64,000 nt of DNA, from positions 1 through 64,000 of the forward strand of contig JAFAYQ010000051.1 in NCBI GenBank assembly GCA_019240215.1, written 5' to 3'. The position numbers and the translations under genes were made by a program. Position 1 is the stretch's first letter, and each line of letters starts with the position of its first letter. The stretch comes from Actinomycetota bacterium (GTDB lineage: Bacteria > Actinomycetota > Actinomycetes > Streptosporangiales > Streptosporangiaceae). This document shows positions 25,616 through 33,376 of the stretch, in pieces. A model generated the notes under the pieces. That model worked only from the letters and a program-made list of their open reading frames with translations, was not told where the DNA came from and did no database searches.

Positions 25616-25969
25616 TCAGGCGTCGGCGATAGCGTCGGCGACGCTCTCGTAGACCGGGATCAGCTGGTCGGCCCGGGTCAGCTGCAGCACCCGGGCCACC
25701 GAGATCTGGGGCGCGGCCAGCGCCAGCACGCCGCCCTGCTGGTCCAGGGACCGGCTGGATCGCAGCAGCATCCGCAGGCCGGTGGAATCCATGAAGCTCA
25801 GCTCGGACATGTCGACGATCAGCAGCCGCGGCTGCTGGGTCACCACCGAGTCGAGCACGCCGTAAAGCTCGTCGCTGTTCGTCGCGTCGACTTCGCCAGC
25901 CAGCACTACCACGGAGTACGTCGCCCCGGCGGTTTCCGGGACCGACACCGACGCTCTCAGCAGCCCCAC
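25616..25969 (-). CDS. STAS domain anti-anti-sigma factor
   Basis: 117 aa from a GTG with AAGGAG 4-5 nt upstream. The frame stays open a further 59 codons upstream but without a ribosome site, and 117 aa is the family length. SVVVLAGEVDATNSDELYGV, LLIVDMSELSFMDSTGLRML (phospho-acceptor serine in MDST) and GGVLALAAPQISVARVLQL follow the SpoIIAA/RsbV plan. It would free a sigma factor by binding an anti-sigma kinase; no such kinase is adjacent. Confidence 0.85.
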   Translation of the reverse strand: MGLLRASVSVPETAGATYSVVVLAGEVDATNSDELYGVLDSVVTQQPRLLIVDMSELSFMDSTGLRMLLRSSRSLDQQGGVLALAAPQISVARVLQLTRADQLIPVYESVADAIADA

Positions 25970-26166
25970 CGGACTCCTTTTCCACCTGCAGGTCTTACGG
26001 GCGCCGGGCGGCGCCCCCGCGCTGTCATACACGGTAACGGTCAGGCTGGCCGTCTTGGCCCGCAGCAGGACGGCCGTTATTTTCTCGGGATATACCTCTA
26101 CCAGCAAACGCGGGTCCCCATCACCCCGGGGCGACGCGGCCGCCACGGCCGGTAACGTGGCTGGAC

Positions 26167-26643
26167 GTGACTGACGACGTACCGCTGCCGGCCATCCCGG
26201 CGTCGGCCGGGGCGCTGATCTTCGACCGCGACAGCCGGCTGCTGATCCTCAAGCCGACCTACAAGGGCGGCTGGACGATCCCCGGCGGGGTGATGGAAGC
26301 CGGCGGGGAAACCCCCTGGCAGGCGTGCCAGCGTGAGGTGCGCGAGGAGTGCGGCCTGACCGTGGAGCGCGGCCGGCTGGCCGCCGTCGACTTCCGCCCG
26401 CCCAAGCCCGGCCGCCCCGGCGGGCTGCGGTTCCTGTTCGACTGCGGGCCGTTCGGGCCAGCGGCGCTGGCCGCGGTCACACTGCAGGCCGAGGAGATCT
26501 CCGCCAGCCGGCTGCTGCCGCTGGCCGAAGCCCTGCCGTTGCTGTCCAAACCGGTCCGCCGCCGGGTCCGGGCCGCCACCGGCGCCCGCACCACCATCTA
26601 CCTGGAGAACGGCCGCCCGGTGGAAGCGGTAGCGGCCGCATGA
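26167..26643 (+). CDS. NUDIX hydrolase
   Basis: 158 aa, GTG start. Nudix box PGGVMEAGGETPWQACQREV then REECGL. Compared with GX5EX7REUXEEXGU there is one extra residue before the first conserved E (EAGGE), a variant I associate with an actinobacterial subgroup. C-terminal KPVRRRVRAATG and ARTTIYLENG. Hydrolyses a nucleoside-diphosphate derivative. Its stop overlaps the next start (ATGA). Confidence 0.87.
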   Translation: MTDDVPLPAIPASAGALIFDRDSRLLILKPTYKGGWTIPGGVMEAGGETPWQACQREVREECGLTVERGRLAAVDFRPPKPGRPGGLRFLFDCGPFGPAALAAVTLQAEEISASRLLPLAEALPLLSKPVRRRVRAATGARTTIYLENGRPVEAVAAA

Positions 26644-27563
26644 GGCGCCACAGCCTGCTGCCCACCCCGGGCACCGTGACCGACGTGTTCAGCCGGGACC
26701 GGCCGCCGGTGCTGACCATCGACCCCGGTGACACGGTGGTGGCCGGGTCGCTGGACGCCTCCGGCTACCTGAACCGGCAGCGCTGGCCTGGTGATGCCCG
26801 GCCGCGGATGCTCAGCGCCGGCCGCGGGCACTGCCTGACCGGGCCGATCGCGGTGACCGGGGCGCAGCCGGGCGGCACGCTGTCGGTCCGGTTCGTCTCA
26901 CTGCGGCCGGCCGACTGGGGCTGGACCAAGGCCGCCTCCCGCGACGACCGGCTCACCCGCCGTCTCGGGGTCGAGGGCGGCCCGCCGTCCTGGCTGCTGT
27001 GGGAGATCGACGCCGACGGCGGCCAGGCCTACAGCGACACCGGCTACACGGTCCCCATCGCGCCGTTCCTGGGGGTGGTGGGGATGCCGCCGGCCGAGCC
27101 CGGCGAGCACTCCACGATCCCGCCCCGGCCCCAGGGCGGCGGCAACATCGACTGCCGGGAGCTGGTGGCCGGCTCGACCCTGTACCTGCCGGTGACGGTG
27201 CCGGACGCGCTGCTGTGCCTGGGCGACGGGCACGCCGCCCAGGGCGACGGCGAGGTCAGCGGCACCGCCATCGAGTGCGCGATGACCACCGAGGTGGTGG
27301 TGGACCTGGTGGCCGGGCCGCCGGTACCCGGCGTCCACGCCGAGACCCCGGCCGGGCGGATCACGTTCGGGTTCAGCCACGACCTGGACGAGGCGATGGG
27401 CGACGCCCTGGACGCCATGCTGACCTGGATGCAAGGGATGTACGGGCTGACCCGGACGGCGGCGCTGGCGCTGGCCGGGCCCACCGTGGACCTGCGGGTC
27501 ACCCAAGTGGCCAACGATGTGTGGGGGGTGCACGCCGTCCTGCCCGCCGGCACGCTACGTTGA
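26640..27563 (+). CDS. Acetamidase/formamidase family protein
   Basis: 307 aa. FmdA/AmdA motifs: DPGDTVVAGSLDASGYL, GHCLTGPIAVTGAQPGGTL, GGGNIDCRELVAGSTLYLPV, LCLGDGHAAQGDGEVSGTAI. Releases ammonia from a short-chain amide. ATGA overlap with the Nudix gene indicates coupled translation. The nitrile hydratase 8 kb away also makes amides, but a link is only speculative. Confidence 0.9.
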   Translation: MRRHSLLPTPGTVTDVFSRDRPPVLTIDPGDTVVAGSLDASGYLNRQRWPGDARPRMLSAGRGHCLTGPIAVTGAQPGGTLSVRFVSLRPADWGWTKAASRDDRLTRRLGVEGGPPSWLLWEIDADGGQAYSDTGYTVPIAPFLGVVGMPPAEPGEHSTIPPRPQGGGNIDCRELVAGSTLYLPVTVPDALLCLGDGHAAQGDGEVSGTAIECAMTTEVVVDLVAGPPVPGVHAETPAGRITFGFSHDLDEAMGDALDAMLTWMQGMYGLTRTAALALAGPTVDLRVTQVANDVWGVHAVLPAGTLR

Positions 27564-27568
27564 TCGGC

Positions 27569-28114
27569 ATGACGGCTGGATCGATCGTGGTGCGGCCTGC
27601 GGAATCGCAGGCCGACCTGACGGGGATCGACGCCGTCGACGTGTCCTACTCCACCGACCGGATCTACCGGGTCCGGCGCAACAATATGGCGTTCTGGCTG
27701 GAAGAAGAGCGGTTCGAGCTGCCGGTGGAAAAGGCCGACCTGCGGCCGGCCCGCACCCTGTCGGACGGGCTGTTCGTGGCCTGCCAGGACGGGGAGATCG
27801 TGGGCTACGGCGAGCTGCGGCCCGAGCCGGGGACCGGCCGGGTCCGGATCGAGTCCATCTTCGTGTCCCGGTCCGCCCGCGGCCAGGGCGTCGGCGGGCG
27901 GCTGATCGAAGCGCTGGCCGAGCAGGCCACCCACCAGCCCGGCGCCCGCTGCCTGTGGCTGGAAACCCAGAACGTCAACTACCCGGCCGTGCAGTTCTAC
28001 CTGAAAATGGGCTTCCGGCTGTGCGGCCTGGACGAGACCCTCTACCAGCCCGACGACCCGCAGCTGCTGCCGGGCGAGATGGCCCTGTACTTCACCCGCG
28101 ACCTGGCCCGCTGA
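27569..28114 (+). CDS. GNAT N-acetyltransferase
   Basis: 181 aa. IVVRPAESQADLTGIDAVDV, GEIVGYGELRPEPG, IFVSRSARGQGVGGRLIEAL (acetyl-CoA loop RGQGVGGRL) and NYPAVQFYLKMGFRLCGLDE. Downstream of the formamidase by 5 nt, so probably the third gene of that unit. Substrate unknown. Confidence 0.87.
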   Translation: MTAGSIVVRPAESQADLTGIDAVDVSYSTDRIYRVRRNNMAFWLEEERFELPVEKADLRPARTLSDGLFVACQDGEIVGYGELRPEPGTGRVRIESIFVSRSARGQGVGGRLIEALAEQATHQPGARCLWLETQNVNYPAVQFYLKMGFRLCGLDETLYQPDDPQLLPGEMALYFTRDLAR

Positions 28115-28128
28115 GCTTTTCTCAGCGG
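28108..28128. terminator. Bidirectional terminator hairpin
   Basis: CCGCTGAG-CTTTT-CTCAGCGG, a perfect 8-bp stem with a 5-nt loop, spanning the convergent stop codons of the GNAT and PPK2 genes. Confidence 0.7.
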
Positions 28129-29006
28129 TGGCGGGCGTCCTGGCGGGCCAGGAGCTCGGCCGCGTGGTCGGGCACGAAGTTCTGCAGCTCGCGGGGGGTG
28201 CGCTGGTAGCCGGTGGAGGGCGGCCGGGGCGGCAGGCGCAGCTCGGGCAGCTTGACCTGGTGGTACGGCACCGAGCTGAGCAGGTGGGCGATCATGTTGA
28301 TGCGCGCCCGCCGCTTGTCGTCGCTCTCGACCACATGCCAGGGCGCCTCGGGGATGTCGGTGTGCACGAACATCTCATCCTTGGCCCGTGAGTAGTCCTC
28401 CCAGTGCAGGATCGACTGCAGGTCCATCGGCGACAGCTTCCAGCGCCGCAGCGGGTCGTCAAGCCGTGACTCGAACCGGCGCTGCTGCTCCTCGTCGCTG
28501 ACCGAGAACCAGTACTTGCGCAGCCGGATCCCGCCCTCGACCAGCAGCCGCTCGAAGATCGGGCACTGGCTCATGAACCGGCTGTACTGCTCCTTGGTGC
28601 AGAACCCCATCACGTGCTCGACCCCGGCCCGGTTGTACCAGCTGCGGTCGAACAGGCAGATCTCCCCGGCCGCGGGCAGGTGCTCGACGTAGCGCTGGAA
28701 GTACCACTCGGTCTGCTCGCGCTCGGTTGGGGCCGGCAGCGCGGTGATGCGGACGACGCGGGGGTTGAGGTACTGCGCCACCCGCTGGATGGTGCCGCCC
28801 TTGCCGGCCGCGTCGCGCCCCTCGAAGATCACCACGATGCGGGCGCCCTCGGCCCGCACCCATTCCTGCATCTTGACCAGTTCGCCCTGCAGCCGGTACA
28901 GCTCCTGCTCGTACAGGGCGCGGGGCAGTTTCTCCGGCTTGGCGCGCTGGCCGCCCGCCGGGCGGCCGGCCTTGCCGTTGAGCTTGGTGCCGTTCGCCTT
29001 CGCCAT
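28122..29006 (-). CDS. ppk2: Polyphosphate kinase 2
   Basis: 294 aa. Transfers phosphate between polyphosphate and nucleoside diphosphates. Walker A VVIFEGRDAAGKGGTIQR (about 58-75) and Walker B ICLFDRSWYNRAGVEHVMGF (D120) are diagnostic; LHWEDYSRAKDEMFVHTD completes the lid/core. The N-terminal 25 residues are Lys/Gly-rich and disordered. GGGAGG precedes the ATG. Confidence 0.93.
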   Translation of the reverse strand: MAKANGTKLNGKAGRPAGGQRAKPEKLPRALYEQELYRLQGELVKMQEWVRAEGARIVVIFEGRDAAGKGGTIQRVAQYLNPRVVRITALPAPTEREQTEWYFQRYVEHLPAAGEICLFDRSWYNRAGVEHVMGFCTKEQYSRFMSQCPIFERLLVEGGIRLRKYWFSVSDEEQQRRFESRLDDPLRRWKLSPMDLQSILHWEDYSRAKDEMFVHTDIPEAPWHVVESDDKRRARINMIAHLLSSVPYHQVKLPELRLPPRPPSTGYQRTPRELQNFVPDHAAELLARQDARHR

Positions 29007-29242
29007 CGTGCCCTCCCGTGGCCGAGCGCCGTTCGCGCAACAAACACTGATCGTTAACTTAACCGCACCCGGCCGGAAGACAAGATCGTCGGCTCTGCTG
29101 GCCATAGCCGCAACTAAAGGTCACACTTTCCCCACAGGTCTTGACAGGTTCACACACTAACGAGTGAAAATCCTCATGAATAAAAGGGTTCAAGGTGGCG
29201 GGACTCGCCGCTGCCTCCGGGCTGACTCATGGAGGAGGCGCC

Positions 29243-31539
29243 ATGCCCGATCGGGACCACGACGTCAGTTCTGCCCGCGCCGGCGCCGGGGCCGGGCGGC
29301 CACGGCGGCGGGACTTTCTGCGCTACTCGGGCGGTGCGGCCGTCGCGGCCGGCACCCTGGGCGGCGCGGGCCTGCTCGGCGCCGCCCCGGCCGGGGCCAC
29401 CACCACCCGGGCGGCCCGGACGGCCGCCGCCCAGGCCGGGGCCACCCCGTCGGCCGGTTACGCGGCCGCCGACGGGACGCTGACCGCCACCCCGATCCGG
29501 CCGCCCGCGCCGCCGCTGGCCGTCCGCGGCCCGTACGTGAGCACCTGGCTGCGGCCACCGCGCTGCCCGCCACCTGGCCGGAGTTCTGGGCCGGGCACAC
29601 CACCGCGATGGGCGGCATCGCCCGCGTCGACGGCGTCGCTTACATGTTCATGGGTGACCCGGGGATCATTCTCACCGTCCCCAACGGCAACTACGGCACC
29701 CCCACGACCGTCCAGGGCTTCGAGCAAGCCCTGCAGCAGACCAAGCTCGAGGTCACCCCGACCCGGTCCACGTTCACGCTCGAGGGCGGCGGGATCGAGC
29801 TGGTGGCCGAGTTCCTGTCCCCGGTGGAGCCGGGCGACACCAAGCGCCAGTCGATCCCGTTCAGCTACCTGAACCTGACCGCCCGCAGCATCGACGGCAA
29901 GACCCACGACGTGCAGCTGTACGCCGACATCAGCGGCGAATGGGCCAGCGGCGACGACAGCCAGCAGATCACCTGGGCCCCGTCGCAGGTCAGCTACCCG
30001 GGCGGCACCCTGCAGGTGTGGTCGGTCGAGCTGGCCAGCCAGCAGCCGCTGACCGAGCAGGACCAGCAGGCGGCCTGGGGCAGCACGGTGTGGGCCACCC
30101 CCAGCACCAGCGGCCTGACCTACCAGTCCGGGCAGGACGTGGTGGTCCGGGCGCAATTCGTCAATAACGGCAAGCTGGCCGACAGCAACGACACCAACTA
30201 CCGGGCCATCAACAACAACTGGCCGGTGTTCGCGTTCTGCGCCGACCTCGGCCAGCTGGGCGGGGCCGCCCGGACGGTGCCGCTGTCGATCGGGCTGGCC
30301 CGCACCCCGGCCGTCAGCTACCAGGGCCAGAACCTGAACCCGTGGTGGAGCAAGGAGTTCTCGTCCTGGCCGGACATGCTCGGCTTCTTCCACGGCGACC
30401 TGGCCGCCGCCCAGCGCCGGGCGACCACGCTGGACAGCAAGATCACCGGCGACGCGACCGCGGCCGCGGGCACCGCCTACGCCGGGCTGTGCGCGATCGC
30501 GCTGCGCCAGGCCTACGGCGGCACCGAGCTGGTGGTGGGCCCGGACGGGTCGTCGCCGTGGGCGTTCCTGAAGGAGATCTCCAGCGACGGCAACGTGTCC
30601 ACCGTCGACGTGCTGTTCCCGGCCTCACCGGTGTGGGTCTACGCCGACCCCGGCTACCTGGCCCTGCTGCTGGCGCCGCTGCTGGCCTACGCCGAGTCCG
30701 GGAAGTGGCCCGAGCAGTTCGCCCCGCACGACCTCGGCGCCGCCTACCCGGTGGCCGACGGCCACAACGACGGCGGCGGGGAGAACATGCCGGTCGAGGA
30801 GACCGGCAACATGCTGATCATGGCGGCCGCCTACATCCAGCAGACCCCGTCGGCGGCCAAGGCGTACGCGACCGCGCACTACAAGATCTTCAAGCAGTGG
30901 GCCGACTACCTGGTCGCCAACCTGCCCGACCCGGGGTTCCAGAACCAGACCGACGACTTCGCCGGCCAGATCGCGCACAGCGTCAACCTGGCCCTCAAGG
31001 GCATCATCGCGGTCGCGGCGTTCGCGCAGCTCGCCACCGCGGCCGGCCACAGCGCCGACGCGGCCAGCTACGCGGCCCAGGCCAAGACGTTCATCGGCTA
31101 CTGGACCACCCACGCCCAGGATCCCAGCGCCGCCCATTTGGATCTGACCTACAACGGCGACGACGGCGGCAACGGCACCTGGGGCACCACCTACAACGGG
31201 TTCGCCGACCGGCTGCTGGGCACCGGCCTGGTGCCGGCCTCGGTGCTGGCCGAGCAGGCCGCCTGGTACCCGAAGGTCAGCAACCTGTTCGGGCTGCCGC
31301 TGCAGGTGCCGCACAGCTACGCCAAGTCGGACTGGGAGTGCTGGACGGCGGCCTGGCTGTCGGCCTACCCGGTCAGCAAGCAGCTCATCGAGCAGGTGTA
31401 CACCTACGCCAACACCACCCCGCAGCGGGTGCCGTTCAGCGACCTGTACGACACGATCGCCGGCACCCAGACCGGATTCCACGCCCGGCCGGTCCAGGGC
31501 GGCATCTTCGCCCTGCTGGCCCTCAGGAACCGCCGCTAG
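29243..31539 (+). pseudogene. Tat-exported glutaminase-like protein (DUF4965/DUF1793), frameshifted
   Basis: GGAGGAGG then ATG at 29243. Tat signal RRRDFLRYSGGAAVAAGTLG with an Ala-rich cleavage region. Then PPAPPLAVRGPYVSTWL, the usual start of bacterial glutaminase-A-like proteins. At about 29549-29551 the frame breaks; one extra base would read STWL-AATALPATWPEFWAGHT, the expected continuation. The rest is intact: PWWSKEFSSWPDMLGFFHGD, DGHNDGGGENMPVEETGNM, YNGFADRLLG, and HARPVQGGIFALLAL near the C terminus. About 766 aa if repaired. A sequence error is as likely as true decay, since all downstream reading is clean. Ends overlap the convergent mftF by 17 bp. Confidence 0.85.
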
Positions 31540-33070
31540 GGTCGGAAGCGGCTGGCCTGGCGGGCCCACCTGCCCCTGCGGGCGCCCGCCAGGTCAGCTT
31601 GGGCAGCAGCGGCCGGGCGGTGCGGTGCCGCAGGCACCCGCGCCACACCCCGAGGCTGTAGGCCACGTCGTCCAGCAGCCGGGCGCCGGCGTAGCGGACC
31701 GGGTCCATCGGCGGCCGCCGCTCGGCCCAGCCCAGCACCGGCGGGGCCAGCGCCAGCGCGGCCAGCGGAAGCCGCAGCCGCGGTACCGCCACCGCGACCG
31801 GCACCGCCAGCGGCCACCAGGCCCGGGTCAGGGTGCTGCCCAGCAGCCGCCCGGCCGCCCCGGTGCCGCCCGCCGCCAGCCGGATGGCGACCGGCCACGT
31901 CTGGTCGCCGGTCAGCGGGGCCAGCCGCCGGGCCAGCAGCGCGGTCGCGGCCGTGGTGATGGCCAGGCCCCCGGCCGGGCCGGCCGGGGCCGGGCCGATG
32001 GCGGCCGCCGCCCAGGCGGCCGCGGTCCAGCCCGACATCGCCACCGCGGGCAGCGTGCCCGGGTGCCGCAGCTCCAGCGGCGCGGCCGAGGTGCCGTAGT
32101 CCATCCGGCGCGCGAACCAGCCGCCGAGCCGGACCCGGTGCTGGTGGGCGACGGTAGCGGCCGGCTCGTAGCGCAGCTGCCAGCCGCTCCCGGCCAGCCG
32201 CCACACGAAGTCGACGTCCTCCCCCACCGGCATGTGCTCGGCGAACCCGCCCGCCGCCCGGGCCGGGCCGGCCCGCAGCACCAGGGCGGCGCCGGGCACG
32301 TAGGACACCTTCGCGCCCGGGCGCACGATGCTGGGGACCGCTCCCATGTCCAGGGTCGAGCTGACCCCCTCGTACCGGGGCAGCCAGCCGCGCAGCAGCC
32401 CTTTAATTTCCGTACGATCGCTGGGTTCGTACGGCACGATCCGCGGCGCGACCCCGGCCACCACCGGGTCGGCGAAGTGCGGCAGCAGCCCGTCCAGCCA
32501 GCCCGGGCCGGGTACGCAGTCCGAATCCAGGAACGCCACCAGCGGGGTGTCGACCGCGGCCAGCCCGGTGTTGCGGGCGGCGGCCGGGCCGCCGTTGACC
32601 GGCCGGTGCAGGCAGGCCGCGCCCGCCGCGGCCGCCACCGCCGCCACCGCGGCCGGGTCGCGCGATCCGTCGTCGACCACCAGCACCCGCGGTGCGGGCT
32701 GCGGGGCGCGCAGCCCGTCCAGGCACAGGGCCAGCTCGGCGGTGCGGTCGCGGACCGGGATCACCACCGTGACCTGCTCCGGGCCGGGGCCGCCGGACGG
32801 CACCGGCAGCGCGATCCCGGTCTCCAGCAGCCGCCGGGCCAGCGTCTGGGCGCCGGGGGAGGTGGCCACCGGCTCCCCCGCCCACCAGCGGGCCACGTGG
32901 GCGGCCCCGGCCGGCCCGAGCCGCAGCATCCGGTACGGGTAGCCGCCCAGCAGCACGGTGCCGCCGTTCAGCGACCGCAGGCCGGGCACCGGCCGCAGCC
33001 GCAGGCCCGCCGCGGCCGGGCCGGGTGGTCCCAGCCCGGCCGTCACCTCGGGCGCGCCGGTTGCTGCCAT
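31523..33070 (-). CDS. mftF: Mycofactocin glycosyltransferase MftF
   Basis: 515 aa (or 519 from an ATG at 33082). An N-terminal domain of about 100 aa (LRPVPGLRSLNGGTVLLGGY) precedes a GT2 domain: VTVVIPVRDRTAELALCLDG, VLVVDDGSRD, VAFLDSDCVPGPGWLDGL (DxD-like), GEDVDFVWRL. The C-terminal half is partly membrane-associated and ends RLLDDVAYSLGVWRGCLRHR, as in MftF, which adds glucose units to mycofactocin. It is divergent from mftB with almost no intergenic DNA. No mftA, mftC, mftD or mftE lies in this window. Confidence 0.88.
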   Translation of the reverse strand: MAATGAPEVTAGLGPPGPAAAGLRLRPVPGLRSLNGGTVLLGGYPYRMLRLGPAGAAHVARWWAGEPVATSPGAQTLARRLLETGIALPVPSGGPGPEQVTVVIPVRDRTAELALCLDGLRAPQPAPRVLVVDDGSRDPAAVAAVAAAAGAACLHRPVNGGPAAARNTGLAAVDTPLVAFLDSDCVPGPGWLDGLLPHFADPVVAGVAPRIVPYEPSDRTEIKGLLRGWLPRYEGVSSTLDMGAVPSIVRPGAKVSYVPGAALVLRAGPARAAGGFAEHMPVGEDVDFVWRLAGSGWQLRYEPAATVAHQHRVRLGGWFARRMDYGTSAAPLELRHPGTLPAVAMSGWTAAAWAAAAIGPAPAGPAGGLAITTAATALLARRLAPLTGDQTWPVAIRLAAGGTGAAGRLLGSTLTRAWWPLAVPVAVAVPRLRLPLAALALAPPVLGWAERRPPMDPVRYAGARLLDDVAYSLGVWRGCLRHRTARPLLPKLTWRAPAGAGGPARPAASDPSGGS

Positions 33071-33088
33071 GGATGTCACCATAGAGGC

Positions 33089-33376
33089 ATGACCAGCGAC
33101 GACCCGGAGCAGGCGCCGTTCGACGCCGGGCAGCCGTACGAGATGCACCCGCAGGTGGCGATCCGCCCGGAGAGCTTCGGCGCCCTGGCCTACCACTACG
33201 GGAACCGGCGGCTGGTCTTCCTCAAGGCCCCCGCCCTGGTCAAGGTGGTCGAGACGCTGGGCGACTACCCGACCGCGGCCGACGCGATCGCCGCCCACGT
33301 GCCCGGCGACCAGCGCGACTCGTTCTGCCAGGCGCTGTCCGGCCTGCTCAGCTCCGAGGTCATCCGCGCCCGCTGA
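33089..33376 (+). CDS. mftB: Mycofactocin peptide chaperone MftB
   Basis: 95 aa. YEMHPQVAIRPESFGALAYH then YGNRRLVFLKAPALVKVVET and LSGLLSSEVIRAR is the MftB pattern, a PqqD-like peptide-recognition protein that binds the MftA precursor for the radical SAM enzyme MftC. Normally mftA precedes and mftC follows it; here the GH31 gene is convergent immediately downstream (17-bp overlap) and mftF is divergent upstream (starts 7-19 bp apart). So it is physically separated from its usual partners. Confidence 0.87.
   Translation: MTSDDPEQAPFDAGQPYEMHPQVAIRPESFGALAYHYGNRRLVFLKAPALVKVVETLGDYPTAADAIAAHVPGDQRDSFCQALSGLLSSEVIRAR

Noticed and set aside
25970-26146. 59-residue N-terminal extension of the STAS protein
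   Set aside because: The open frame allows it but there is no ribosome site, and the internal GTG has AAGGAG and gives the family length.
29164-29550. Alternative N terminus of the glutaminase-like gene starting at 29164
   Set aside because: That frame translates to Arg-rich sequence with no signal peptide, while the neighbouring frame has a ribosome site and a perfect Tat signal; the frameshift explanation is better.
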